Below, one piece after another: positions 16,353-25,121 of a stretch of DNA of 53,402 bases. The notes beneath the pieces are model-generated. The model did no database searches, had not been told where the DNA came from, and was given only the letters and a program-made list of their open reading frames with translations. This stretch comes from Nitrososphaerota archaeon (lineage in GTDB: Archaea > Thermoproteota > Nitrososphaeria > Nitrososphaerales > UBA183). Position 1 is the first letter of the stretch; every line of letters begins with the position of its first letter. The DNA is taken from NCBI GenBank assembly GCA_027886865.1, contig JAPCJR010000011.1:1-53402 (forward strand), in the 5' to 3' direction. Position numbers and translations under genes: made by a program.

Positions 16353-17594
16353 TTGTTCGACCTGGCGATACACGGGAAAATCTATGCGGGAGGGCTGATG
16401 GAGGGCTGGGTCTACGTCAAGCAGGGGAAGGTCGCAAGGGTCTCGCGCGACCGTCTTGAGAGGGCCGAGGCTGAGATAACACTGAGCGGCTCTCAGTTCC
16501 TTTTCCCCGCCGCGACAGACCTCCACGTGCACCTGCGCGACTGGTCGCAGAAGCAGAAGGAGACGGTCGAGACGGGCACGCGGAGCGCTGTCGCTGGAGG
16601 CGTGACCACGGTGGCGGACATGCCGAACACCGACCCGAAGCTGGACACGGGAAAGATGGTGGAGAAGCGAGTGGAACTACTGCGCAAGGCCAGCTTCGTG
16701 GACTTCGCCGTCCACGCTGGGGTCCCGGACTCGCTCAGGGACTTGGGGTCTCTCCGCCGGGCTGGGGCTTTCGCCGTGAAGCTCTACCCTCCCGACCTTG
16801 TCAGGTTCCCCGAGGTGATGAAGGAGGCTTCGAGGGCGGGGCTGAAGGTGGCGGTCCACGCCGAGGAGCACTCGATGTCAGGCACTCCCTTGGCGCCTCT
16901 TGCCGAGGAGGTCGCGATCAAGAAGATCCTCGCTCTGGTCAGCAAATCGTCGGATGTCCGGTTCGCGCACGTCTCCACTTCAGCGGGCGCGTCGGAGCTG
17001 GTCCGATCGAAGGCTTCACACAAGAGGTTGACCGTAGAGGTGACGCCCCATCACCTCTTCATGAGCGACAGCGTCGCCGAGGACCGCATCGGGATCACGA
17101 GAAAGGTGAACCCGTCGCTGCGCCCCGCTTCGAACTCATTGAAGATGAGGCGGATGATGCGCGAGGGGGCGTTCGATTTCTACGCAACCGACCATGCGCC
17201 CCACACGGTCGAGGAGAAGTTCCAGGGAGCTCCCGGGTTCCCGGCGCTCGAGTTCGCCCTCCCCCTGTTCCTGACGAAGACTAAAGACCTGGGGCTCGTC
17301 GCGAAGCTCTACTGCGAGGCTCCCGCCACCTACCTTGGCATCAAGAAGGGCAAGATCTCCCCTGGCTACACTGCCGACCTTGTCGTCGTGAGCAAAAGAA
17401 GCTGGAGGATAGACCCTGAACGTTTCGTCTCGAAGGGCAGAGTCACGCCGTTCGCCGGCGAGCTGATGCACTATGCCGTGGAACACGTCTTCAAGGGAGG
17501 GAGCACGGTCTACCAGAGCGGCAGGTTCAGGAAGGTCCCCGCGAACCTTGTAGCTCCTAGGCGTGGCTCCGAGACTGGAAGGGGACGCGTCTGA
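16353..17594 (+). CDS. pyrC: Dihydroorotase
   Basis: The 413-residue amidohydrolase closes carbamoyl-aspartate to dihydroorotate. Metal ligands are visible: DLHVHLRDW (HxH), the lysine in FAVKLYPP that is expected to be carboxylated, VAVHAEEH, RFAHVSTSAG and ATDHAPHT. The order and spacing match class I dihydroorotase and the related allantoinases; the operon with pyrB and pyrI settles the function. The start is TTG 16353, 4 nt after the pyrI stop. A later in-frame ATG at 16398 would delete the N-terminal beta strands. Confidence 0.94.
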   Translation: MFDLAIHGKIYAGGLMEGWVYVKQGKVARVSRDRLERAEAEITLSGSQFLFPAATDLHVHLRDWSQKQKETVETGTRSAVAGGVTTVADMPNTDPKLDTGKMVEKRVELLRKASFVDFAVHAGVPDSLRDLGSLRRAGAFAVKLYPPDLVRFPEVMKEASRAGLKVAVHAEEHSMSGTPLAPLAEEVAIKKILALVSKSSDVRFAHVSTSAGASELVRSKASHKRLTVEVTPHHLFMSDSVAEDRIGITRKVNPSLRPASNSLKMRRMMREGAFDFYATDHAPHTVEEKFQGAPGFPALEFALPLFLTKTKDLGLVAKLYCEAPATYLGIKKGKISPGYTADLVVVSKRSWRIDPERFVSKGRVTPFAGELMHYAVEHVFKGGSTVYQSGRFRKVPANLVAPRRGSETGRGRV

Positions 17595-17977
17595 AGACGA
17601 GGATCTTCACCGCCGGAGTGCTCCTGCGCGAAGGGAGGGTCCTCGTCCTCAAGCGCAAGCAGGACGATGACACCTATCCTGGTATGTGGGACTGTGTGGG
17701 CGGCCATTTTGAGGACGGCGAGTCAGCCGAGGGGTGCATGCTCCGTGAGGCCCGTGAGGAATCGAGGCTCGGCGTGAAGATACTGAGGCTGGGTTACCTC
17801 ATCGAGTACAGGGACGAGTACGGCCGCTCGGTAGCGGTCCCCTTCCTTCTCGAGTCGCCTTCGGGGAGGGTTACCCTCTCGGAGCACACGGAATTCAGGT
17901 GGGTGTCGCCGAGCGAGGCCCGCCGGCTTGGACCGGTGCCTGCGTTGAGGATAGCTCTGGGCCTCTTCGGACTCTGA
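17591..17977 (+). CDS. Nudix hydrolase, apparent CTG start
   Basis: The 128-residue Nudix protein has the box GHFEDGESAEGCMLREAREE, one residue off consensus because the final Gly is Arg. The substrate is not predictable. The first usual start in frame is GTG 17618, which would cut the first beta strand (TRIFTAGVLLREGRVLVLKR). A CTG at 17591 overlaps the pyrC stop as CTGA, exactly like the ATGA/GTGA/TTGA junctions in this genome, and has GGAAGGGG 6 nt upstream. I therefore start it there. Its place after pyrC suggests nucleotide clean-up, but this is only context. Confidence 0.85.
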   Translation: MKTRIFTAGVLLREGRVLVLKRKQDDDTYPGMWDCVGGHFEDGESAEGCMLREAREESRLGVKILRLGYLIEYRDEYGRSVAVPFLLESPSGRVTLSEHTEFRWVSPSEARRLGPVPALRIALGLFGL

Positions 17978-18043
17978 GCGACGGCCAAAGTATCACCAAA
18001 CTTAGGTTCTGCCAGGTCATCGGCTCAGATTTCCCAGAGCCAA

Positions 18044-18053
18044 ACTTATATCG
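18044..18053 (+). promoter_or_regulatory. TATA box of ppdK
   Basis: ACTTATATCG is centred about 26 bp before the GTG start at 18074, which places the transcription start at or beside the start codon. Confidence 0.6.
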
Positions 18054-18073
18054 AATCAGGAAAGAGGTTCCTC

Positions 18074-20737
18074 GTGCAGCTGGCCAAAACCCCCCTAAAA
18101 TGGCTCTACTTCTTCGACGAGGGCATCTCAGACAAGAAGTTGCTCGGAGGGAAGGGCGCAGGCTTGTGCGAGATGACCCTCCTCGGCTTGCCGATCCCTC
18201 CGGGTTTCGTCATCACGACAACGGTCTGCGAGGAGTTCTACCGTAACGGCCAGAAGCTACCGGCTGGCCTGATGGACTCTGTCTTCGCAGCGATGGCGTC
18301 GCTCGAGCAGAGGACGGGGAAGAAGTTCGGAGACGCCGCCAACCCTCTGCTGGTCTCGGTGCGGTCCGGCGCCGCAGTGTCGATGCCGGGGATGATGGAC
18401 ACGATCTTGAACCTCGGCATGAACGACGTGGCAACAGAGGGTCTGGCGAACCTGACGGGCAACAAGCGGTTTGCGTATGACACTTACAGGCGGTTCATCC
18501 AGCTGTTCGGGAAGATAGTCCTGGGCGTGAACGAGGAGGAGTTCTCCAAGCTCCTGGAAGGCGAGAAGCGGAGAAGGAACGCCACGCAGGACAGCGACCT
18601 CGACGCTGACTCCATGAAGAGGGTCGCGGAGGCGTACAAAGACCTCCTGAGGAGGGAGAACAGGCCGCTGCCGCAGGACCCGGCGAAGCAGCTGGAGCTG
18701 GCTATAGACGCGGTCTTCAGGAGCTGGAACGGGAAGAGGGCGATAGAATACAGGAAGCAGTATCGTGTCACGGCCGAGCAGGCGAAGGGGACTGCTGTGA
18801 CGATCGTCTCCATGGTGTTCGGGAACATGGGCAACGACAGCGCGACGGGCGTACTCTTCACACGCGACCCTTCCACCGGGGCGCACGGCCTCTACGGAGA
18901 CTACCTGACGAACGCGCAGGGCGAGGACGTGGTGGCCGGCGTCCGGACGCCCAAAGCCATAGCCGAGATGCAGAAGGAGTTCCCACAGGCATACGGAGGC
19001 CTGGAGAGCGTGTCGCAGAAACTGGAGACCCACTACCGGGAGCCGCAGGATATCGAGTTCACGGTAGAGCGGGGCAAGCTGTACCTGCTTCAGACCCGGG
19101 CAGCCAAGATGGGGCCGATGGGCGCCGTCCGTGCAGCCGTCGATATGGTCCATGAAGGGGTGATCTCAAAGGAGGAGGCGCTGCTCAGGATACCGCCAGA
19201 ACAGCTCGAACAGCTCCTGCATCCGAGGGTCGACCCGGCCCATCGGGAGATTCCGATTGCCGTCGGCGTTCCGGCAGCTCCAGGCGCCGCTTCCGGGAAA
19301 GTGGTCTTCGACGCGGACACAGCGGTGGAGTGGACCAAGAAGGGGGAGAAGGTGATACTGGTCAGGGAGGAGACCAAACCCGAGGACGTCCACGGGTTCT
19401 TCGCAGCGCAGGGGATCCTCACTAGCAGGGGAGGAAAGACCTCTCATGCGGCCGTGGTCGCTAGGGGTATCGGAAAGCCCTGCATAGTCGGCTGCTCCAC
19501 TTTGACGATATATCAGCAGAGTCGCCTGCTCCGTGTCGGGGGCGCCACCATAACGCAGGGCGACACTATCACCATCGACGGTTCCTCGGGCAGCGTCTAT
19601 CCCGGCACCGTCCCGCTCCTTCAGCCGGAGCTCAAAGACGAGGTCTTCGAGCTTCTGACCTGGGCCGACGAGGTGAAGAAGCTCGGAATCTGGGCGAACG
19701 CAGACACCCCCGAGACCGCGGCGAGGGCTCGCAAGATGGGTGCCGAGGGGATAGGGCTGGCGAGGACCGAGCGCATGTTCAACGCGGAGGAGAGGCTCCC
19801 CCTCGTGGTCTCGATGATCATGGCCTCGACCGAGGAGGAGCGGAAGTACTACCTCGAGAAGCTCCGTCCCTTACAGAAGTTGGACTTCAAGAAGATTCTC
19901 AAGGAGATGCACGGTCTGCCCGTGATCATCAGGCTCCTTGACCCGCCGCTGCACGAGTTCCTTCCCAGGCTGGAGGACATGCTCGAGCAGGTGAAGAAGC
20001 TCGAGCAGTACGGGGACGAGAAGCAGCTGATGCAGGCCAAGAGGATGCTCGACAAGGCACGACAGCTCGAGGAGGCCAACCCCATGCTCGGGCACAGAGG
20101 AGTAAGGTTGGGCCTCACGCATCCGGAGATCTACGAGATGCAGATCACCGCGGTGATGGAGGCGACGGCGGAGCTGATCAAGGAAGGGGTGAACGTCAAG
20201 CCGAAGATAATGACGCCCCAGGTAGCGGCCGCCCAGGAGGTCAGGCTCGTAAGGGAGCAGTTCGAGAGGATCAGGCTCCTCGTAGAGACCAGGGAGAACG
20301 TGAAGCTCGACGTGAAGTTCGGCACGATGATAGAGACTGTGAGGGCAGCCCTGGACGCTGACGAGATCGCCAAGTACACCGAGTTCTTCTCCTTCGGCAC
20401 GAACGACCTCAGCCAGGCCACGTTCAGCTTCAGCAGGGAGGACGCCGAGGCGAAGTTCCTCCCCTTCTATCTCGAGAAGGGCATACTGACGGACAACCCG
20501 TTCGAGACGATAGACGAGAAGGGGGTGGGCAAGCTCATCAGGATGGCCGTGGACGCCGGCAGGAAGGTCAAGCCGGACCTCGAGGTCGGGATCTGCGGCG
20601 AGCACGGAGGAGACCCACGGTCGATCTACCTTTGCCACAGGGCGGGATTGAACTACGTCTCAGCTTCCGCGTTCAGGATACCGGTCGCGAGGCTCGCGGC
20701 CGCCAGAGTCGCTCTTCTGGATAGGGCTGGGGCCTAG
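18074..20737 (+). CDS. ppdK: Pyruvate, phosphate dikinase
   Basis: PPDK interconverts pyruvate + ATP + Pi and PEP + AMP + PPi. The 887-residue protein has all three domains. The N-terminal ATP-grasp region begins FFDEGISDKKLLGGKGAGL. The swivelling phosphohistidine domain has GGKTSHAAVVARGIGKPC with the catalytic His. The C-terminal TIM barrel binds PEP/pyruvate and has FSFGTNDLSQ and the cysteine in GICGEHGGDP. The GTG at 18074 follows a well-placed TATA box. With aconitase and PEP-consuming shikimate genes in the window, a role in gluconeogenic PEP supply is likely, though direction cannot be read from sequence. Confidence 0.97.
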   Translation: MQLAKTPLKWLYFFDEGISDKKLLGGKGAGLCEMTLLGLPIPPGFVITTTVCEEFYRNGQKLPAGLMDSVFAAMASLEQRTGKKFGDAANPLLVSVRSGAAVSMPGMMDTILNLGMNDVATEGLANLTGNKRFAYDTYRRFIQLFGKIVLGVNEEEFSKLLEGEKRRRNATQDSDLDADSMKRVAEAYKDLLRRENRPLPQDPAKQLELAIDAVFRSWNGKRAIEYRKQYRVTAEQAKGTAVTIVSMVFGNMGNDSATGVLFTRDPSTGAHGLYGDYLTNAQGEDVVAGVRTPKAIAEMQKEFPQAYGGLESVSQKLETHYREPQDIEFTVERGKLYLLQTRAAKMGPMGAVRAAVDMVHEGVISKEEALLRIPPEQLEQLLHPRVDPAHREIPIAVGVPAAPGAASGKVVFDADTAVEWTKKGEKVILVREETKPEDVHGFFAAQGILTSRGGKTSHAAVVARGIGKPCIVGCSTLTIYQQSRLLRVGGATITQGDTITIDGSSGSVYPGTVPLLQPELKDEVFELLTWADEVKKLGIWANADTPETAARARKMGAEGIGLARTERMFNAEERLPLVVSMIMASTEEERKYYLEKLRPLQKLDFKKILKEMHGLPVIIRLLDPPLHEFLPRLEDMLEQVKKLEQYGDEKQLMQAKRMLDKARQLEEANPMLGHRGVRLGLTHPEIYEMQITAVMEATAELIKEGVNVKPKIMTPQVAAAQEVRLVREQFERIRLLVETRENVKLDVKFGTMIETVRAALDADEIAKYTEFFSFGTNDLSQATFSFSREDAEAKFLPFYLEKGILTDNPFETIDEKGVGKLIRMAVDAGRKVKPDLEVGICGEHGGDPRSIYLCHRAGLNYVSASAFRIPVARLAAARVALLDRAGA

Positions 20738-20756
20738 CGGCGTCCGGCGAAACATC

Positions 20757-21569
20757 ATGAAATTCAGGATAGCGCTCGCGCAGGTGTCCGCTTCGGAGAG
20801 GAAGGGCGAGAACCTCGAGCGCGGAGTCGCCCTCATCCATGAAGCGGCCAAAACGGGCGCCGACCTGCTGGTGCTGCCGGAGCTCTTCATGATGTACTCG
20901 ACGCTCGACGAGCTACCTGCGACCCTGGCGCAGGCGGCAGAGGAGGTCGACGGGCCGTTCGTGACGACGCTCGCCCTCGAGGCGAAGAAGAAGAGGATCC
21001 ACGTTGTGGTTGGCATCCTCGAGAAGTCCCGCAAGAAGGGTAAGGTCCACAACACCGTCGTCATGGTCGGGCCGGACGGCAAGGTGATATCCACCCACAG
21101 GAAGCTTCAGCTCTTCGACTCGTTCGGCTACAAGGAATCGAGCAGGTTCGCGCCTGCGGCCGACGTCGAGGGCGTCTTCAACACCAGACTGGGGAAGGTC
21201 GGCCTGATGACGTGCTACGAGCTGCGCTTTCCAGAGATTGCCAGGATACTCGCGTTGCAGGGCGCGGAACTGATAGTCGTCCCGACCGCTTGGCTTGGCG
21301 GAAGGATGAAGGAGGAGCACCTCCATGTGTTGGCGAAGGCCAGAGCGCTTGAGAATACGGTCTTCGTGGCCGTCGCATCCCAGACGGGGCGCATATTCAC
21401 GGGGCGCAGCCTGGTCGTCGACCCGTTTGGAGTCTCTATCTGCGACGCCGGAGAGGAGGAGACGCTGGTCACGGCCGAGATAGACATCGACCGGGTAAGG
21501 AGAGTAAGGAAGTCGCTGCCGAGCCTGGGACAGATAAGGACGGACGTCTACCGGAAGCACTGGACCTAG
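20757..21569 (+). CDS. Nitrilase-superfamily carbon-nitrogen hydrolase (Nit/omega-amidase-like)
   Basis: The 270-residue protein has the Glu-Lys-Cys triad of the superfamily: LPELFMMYS, the lysine in STHRKLQLFD and the cysteine in LMTCYELRFPE. The sequence between them (FDSFGYKESSRF) resembles the Nit1/Nit2 branch that hydrolyses deaminated glutathione or omega-amides. The exact substrate is uncertain. It starts 19 nt after ppdK and is probably co-transcribed. Its last 4 nt overlap the end of the convergent membrane protein gene. Confidence 0.88.
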   Translation: MKFRIALAQVSASERKGENLERGVALIHEAAKTGADLLVLPELFMMYSTLDELPATLAQAAEEVDGPFVTTLALEAKKKRIHVVVGILEKSRKKGKVHNTVVMVGPDGKVISTHRKLQLFDSFGYKESSRFAPAADVEGVFNTRLGKVGLMTCYELRFPEIARILALQGAELIVVPTAWLGGRMKEEHLHVLAKARALENTVFVAVASQTGRIFTGRSLVVDPFGVSICDAGEEETLVTAEIDIDRVRRVRKSLPSLGQIRTDVYRKHWT

Positions 21570-22831
21570 GGCTGCGCCGCATCCGGGAGGCGCTTTCCCC
21601 GCGATCGGTAGATCATCACAAAGTAGACCACGTTCAGCGCGGCGAACGTCATCGAGCTCGCAAGTTCGATCCCCAGTGTCCACTGCCCCATCATCCTCGC
21701 CAGCATGGTCTCCGTTACGCTCCAATCCGGGTAGACGGGGGATGTGAACCTCACCAAGAAGACGTTGTTCACCAGCAGAAACGCCATGTCGGCAGCCGTC
21801 AAGGAGACATACAGCCACTTTCTGGACGGGTTCCAGGAGAGGTCGACGAGCGCCAGCGCGAGTATGTAGATCCCGTACTGCTCGTTGACCTGCGCCTTGA
21901 AGAGCATGAAGGTTATGGTGCACAGCAGGAGCGACTGGACGAGCCCCCTCTTTGTGGAGAAGCCGTGCCACCTGTAGCCGAAGTAGACCGCCGCAGCTTC
22001 GGCGGGCACCCAGACGTACCCTATGACCGCCATCCAATGAGGGGAGATTTGGCCGATTGCGTTGAACTCGATCAGATAGAAGAACAGGCCCATCGCCGAT
22101 AGGGACTGGCCTCCCTTGGTCACGGTGCTTTCGAGGGTGGCGAAGGCGATGCCAAACGACCAACCCAATATGAGTATGGTCGCGAGCGTTGCGACGGCGG
22201 GAATCAGGATTGCGATCGCGAGGTTCCTGACCTTCTTCTCCCCTGAGAACGCGATCGGGAGGGCGAAGATAAGAGGGACAGACTTGACCCATATCGCGAG
22301 ACCCTCGAGGGCCGACCGCGTCGCTTCTTTGCGCGTGTCCAGCGCCACGATCACGGGGAGCATGGCCAGCGAGTCGAACATCCCCCAGACACCTGAGATG
22401 ATTATGGTGAACGGTGAGAGGAGCCACATGGCCAGCACTTTGTTGGCGAGCTCGGGTCTGACCGACTTGACGCAGCGAGAGATGCAGTAACCGAGGAGAA
22501 CGTCGCCGATTATGGTGGGCTGCTTGAGCAGGAAGTAGTAGACGAACCTGTCCCCGCCCCCGACTGCCGCATAGAGCTGGTAGATGGCGCCGAGGAGCAG
22601 CGGCCAGAACGTCAGGTATCCTATGGTGGACTCGCCGTTCGGTGAGAACGGGTACGCGAAAGTGAGTCCTGGAACCGGCCCCAGCACTCCGTACGGGCTC
22701 ACTCCGTGGGCCACCCAGTATCCGGTCCTCACCCACAGCTCAAAGTCGAAGGGATGACCGGTCCAAAAGGAGAAGGCTTCGCGGACCAGCAGCCCGACCA
22801 GGATCACAATGACCGGCTTCGTGATCTTCAC
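21566..22831 (-). CDS. Polytopic membrane protein, GT-C-like glycosyltransferase
   Basis: The 421-residue protein has about 9-11 hydrophobic segments. After the first one comes an acidic, aromatic loop (HPFDFELWVRTGYWV) similar to the first luminal loop of GT-C glycosyltransferases (DUF2029/mannosyltransferase type), where an Asp/Glu is catalytic. LLKQPTIIGDVLLGY and WGMFDSLAMLPV are also features of polyprenol-phosphate-sugar dependent transferases. The start is GTG 22831. It follows the methyltransferase-fusion gene on the same strand by 107 bp and could belong to the same glycosylation locus. Family assignment is moderate. Confidence 0.7.
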   Translation of the reverse strand: MKITKPVIVILVGLLVREAFSFWTGHPFDFELWVRTGYWVAHGVSPYGVLGPVPGLTFAYPFSPNGESTIGYLTFWPLLLGAIYQLYAAVGGGDRFVYYFLLKQPTIIGDVLLGYCISRCVKSVRPELANKVLAMWLLSPFTIIISGVWGMFDSLAMLPVIVALDTRKEATRSALEGLAIWVKSVPLIFALPIAFSGEKKVRNLAIAILIPAVATLATILILGWSFGIAFATLESTVTKGGQSLSAMGLFFYLIEFNAIGQISPHWMAVIGYVWVPAEAAAVYFGYRWHGFSTKRGLVQSLLLCTITFMLFKAQVNEQYGIYILALALVDLSWNPSRKWLYVSLTAADMAFLLVNNVFLVRFTSPVYPDWSVTETMLARMMGQWTLGIELASSMTFAALNVVYFVMIYRSRGKRLPDAAQP

Positions 22832-22938
22832 GGTTCAGTTCACGGGGTCTGCCGAGCCGATTATTTTTCCGTAGCGCGCACCGCACTCGGCGCACGCGCC
22901 CCGCGCTGGCAACACTGACCGGTTGCCCGCTGCTAAGC

Positions 22939-24186
22939 TCACGGGGTGCTCTCTCTTCGCTTCTGGAACACGAACAGCGTCTGGTCGCCGAAGCGGTTGA
23001 ACGGGTAGGTCCCCGCCAACGCCTCCTCCGCCCTCTCGGTGAAGGAAAGCAGCCCCCTCGCCTTGAAGTAGATGTCGCTGAGATATGCGGGCGGAAGTAT
23101 CGCTGGAAGCCCTATCATCTTCTTCACAGAGAATCGTGAAGAGAAGAAGTCGGCGAACCTTCTAGGACGGTAGTAGTACGACGGTATGTCCATGCCCCCG
23201 ACGGAGACCATCACCGGCTGCCTCTTCCTGGGCGCCATCTTTCCGAACTGGAGCACGGCTCCGTGGGCGACCGCCTCGGAGAGGCAGAAGGAGTTCCTGA
23301 TCGAGCAGACGAAGAACCCCGCGTCCTCCATGACCTTTGAGAGCTCGCCCGGGAACCTCTCGATTTCCGGTTCGCAGTTCAAGGCCCCGTTGAACGAGTA
23401 GACGATGCGGGCCCTGCCGCCGGGAAGTGCGCTCGACGCCAGCGAGACCTCAGATGCGGACAGCTGGAGCGGCCGAACCTTCTTTCCAAGCCGCCTTGCA
23501 TCCACCTTCCGCCTTAGGATTCCTATCATGCTAGGAGATATGTCGGTGGCGACTATCCCGGTCACGTGCTTGGAGATCTCGACCGCCTCGGCGCCGGTGC
23601 CGCACCCGATCTCTAGTAGGGTGTCATCGGGCCTGGTCAGCTTGAGCAGCTCCCTGATGGACCTGTCCCTTATCCATCTGTTGATGAAGTTGTTGCGGAT
23701 GGTAAAGTCGTACTCGTCCGATGCGGAATCGAATGCGTTGGCGACCCCGGCGTAGTAGTCGCCGTTCTCCTTCCTCCACATGGCGAAGTCTGTCTTCGCC
23801 TCGCCCTCCCCCCTGGCCGCCCCTCTCCGGACCGGAGGGGCCGTGGGTGTGAGCTTCAGACACGTCTCAGCTGCGGAGTACCATGAACTGGTCAGCGCCC
23901 TGCCGTATTTCTTCGAATAGAGCTCGAGGACGCGAGAAGAGTCCCGCTCGACCGCGACGGACACCTCGTACGCGTATTCGCCGAGCCTCAGCTTCGCCCT
24001 GCCGGCTGCTAGCGAGTTGAGGACCCAGTCGCTGCCGGCCTTCCCAGCGAGGACGAAGAACGCGCCTCCCGACTGCGCGAACCTGACCATCACTATGTGT
24101 GGCAGCTGGGTCGACCTGCCCACCGTCACCAGCTTTGCCAGCTTCTCGGGCGCAAAGACCCCGGGTTCGCTCCGCTGCTCGGTCAT
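22939..24186 (-). CDS. Flavin/F420-type split-barrel domain fused to a SAM methyltransferase
   Basis: The 415-residue protein combines two domains. Residues 15-115 look like the deazaflavin-dependent nitroreductase (DDN/DUF385) or PNPOx-like split barrel: VTVGRSTQLPHIVMVRF, then GGAFFVLAGKAGSDWVLNSL and a later YEVSVAVERDSSRVLELYSK. Residues 150-350 are a class I methyltransferase with motif I LLEIGCGTGAEAVEISK and VATDISPSMIGILRRK. The C-terminus has PSYYYRPRRFADFFSSRF. The ATG at 24186 overlaps the upstream stop as ATGA; an N-terminal extension in the same frame is only shadow of the previous gene. The cofactor of the barrel domain (F420, FMN or none) is not determined, and I do not know this architecture as a characterised enzyme. 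Confidence 0.75.
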   Translation of the reverse strand: MTEQRSEPGVFAPEKLAKLVTVGRSTQLPHIVMVRFAQSGGAFFVLAGKAGSDWVLNSLAAGRAKLRLGEYAYEVSVAVERDSSRVLELYSKKYGRALTSSWYSAAETCLKLTPTAPPVRRGAARGEGEAKTDFAMWRKENGDYYAGVANAFDSASDEYDFTIRNNFINRWIRDRSIRELLKLTRPDDTLLEIGCGTGAEAVEISKHVTGIVATDISPSMIGILRRKVDARRLGKKVRPLQLSASEVSLASSALPGGRARIVYSFNGALNCEPEIERFPGELSKVMEDAGFFVCSIRNSFCLSEAVAHGAVLQFGKMAPRKRQPVMVSVGGMDIPSYYYRPRRFADFFSSRFSVKKMIGLPAILPPAYLSDIYFKARGLLSFTERAEEALAGTYPFNRFGDQTLFVFQKRRESTP

Positions 24187-25121
24187 GGGTCGATGCGCAT
24201 CCCCGGTTTCGAGTACATCCGCCGCAACCTTCTGTATCTGTTGGATTCGTAGACGCAGTGGTCCTTCCCGATCCTCGACTGGAAGACGGCCGAGGTCTCC
24301 CCTCTTCGACGGTACTGTCGGTTCAGCAAGGCTGCCTTCATCCTCACGTACGTCCCGACCGAGTAAAAGAGGAACGAGTTCAGCAACGCGCTCCCGGCGC
24401 GAGGCGTCGCCGGCCGTCCGTCCGCGTCCCGGTTCACGACTCGGCGCGCGTACATCCTCGGGAAGTATCCCTGCATCCAAGACCCCGCGATGAGAAGGCT
24501 GCGGTAGAAGTCACGGCCCGCCAGGACGTGTGCTGAGAGTGCGTCTCGCGCGAACAGGCCGTCCTTCGCCTCGCCGAACTCGGTCCGTGCCCTCTCCTCA
24601 TCGATGACGTAGCTGAAGCAGAATGGGGGACTGCGTCGGGTGATCGCGTACATCCGGGCCAGCAGGAGAGACTTGAGCATGAAAAGCCAGAGCGAGTTCT
24701 TTGTCGTCACACAGAAGAGGTCGATGTCATCGCCACGCCTTGCGCTCTTGTACGAGTTCCCTCCAGCCACCGCCAGCAGCTTCACGTGGCTGTCTCTGCA
24801 GAAGTCCGCGAACTCTGAGGCCATGGCGACGTTCCTCCGCGCCGTCGCCCGGTTGTCATACTCCGCTTCTACCATCCCGCTTGATGCTGCTGGGTCCCGC
24901 TCTTCCATCACGTACCCGGATTCCAGCCTGAACCTTGATTTCAGCAGGTTGTTCACCTGCCAGGCGCTCTCGAACTCTTCCTCGGTCGCGTCTATCGACG
25001 TCAGCTGGACGAGCTCACTGAGCGTCAGGAGACTCTTGTTCGCCCTCGCGATCCCGCAATATGTCGAAATCTCCTCGAGCTCTCTCTCCCCGATCACCAA
25101 CCTAGAGTCGTCAGTCTGCAT
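24183..25121 (-). CDS. Nucleotidyltransferase-fold protein
   Basis: The 312-residue protein has a Pol-beta/NTase signature: AVAGGNSYKSARRGDDIDLFC at about residues 120-140, with the GG/GS step and the paired Asp (DDID) that bind metal and NTP. The N-terminal 100 residues are helical and charged; the C-terminal half is hydrophobic-helical and Arg-rich near the end (YRRRGETS, NRYRRLRRMY). The ATG at 25121 overlaps the GT2 gene by 11 nt. The acceptor is unknown; the neighbours suggest a sugar, lipid or glycan substrate rather than nucleic acid. Confidence 0.72.
   Translation of the reverse strand: MQTDDSRLVIGERELEEISTYCGIARANKSLLTLSELVQLTSIDATEEEFESAWQVNNLLKSRFRLESGYVMEERDPAASSGMVEAEYDNRATARRNVAMASEFADFCRDSHVKLLAVAGGNSYKSARRGDDIDLFCVTTKNSLWLFMLKSLLLARMYAITRRSPPFCFSYVIDEERARTEFGEAKDGLFARDALSAHVLAGRDFYRSLLIAGSWMQGYFPRMYARRVVNRDADGRPATPRAGSALLNSFLFYSVGTYVRMKAALLNRQYRRRGETSAVFQSRIGKDHCVYESNRYRRLRRMYSKPGMRIDP

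Noticed and set aside
18074..20737. PPDK as phosphoenolpyruvate synthase (PpsA)
   Set aside because: Length, N-terminal FFDEGISDKKLLGGKGAGL and the C-terminal GICGEHGGDP match PPDK rather than PpsA.
20913..22736. Minus-strand open frame of about 600 codons across the nitrilase and GT-C genes
   Set aside because: It is Arg/Pro/Gly-rich, has no domain signal, and spans two convergent real genes; typical antisense frame in GC-rich DNA.
24187..24480. N-terminal extension of the barrel-methyltransferase protein
   Set aside because: The residues are shadow of the nucleotidyltransferase gene; ATG 24186 has the usual ATGA overlap.
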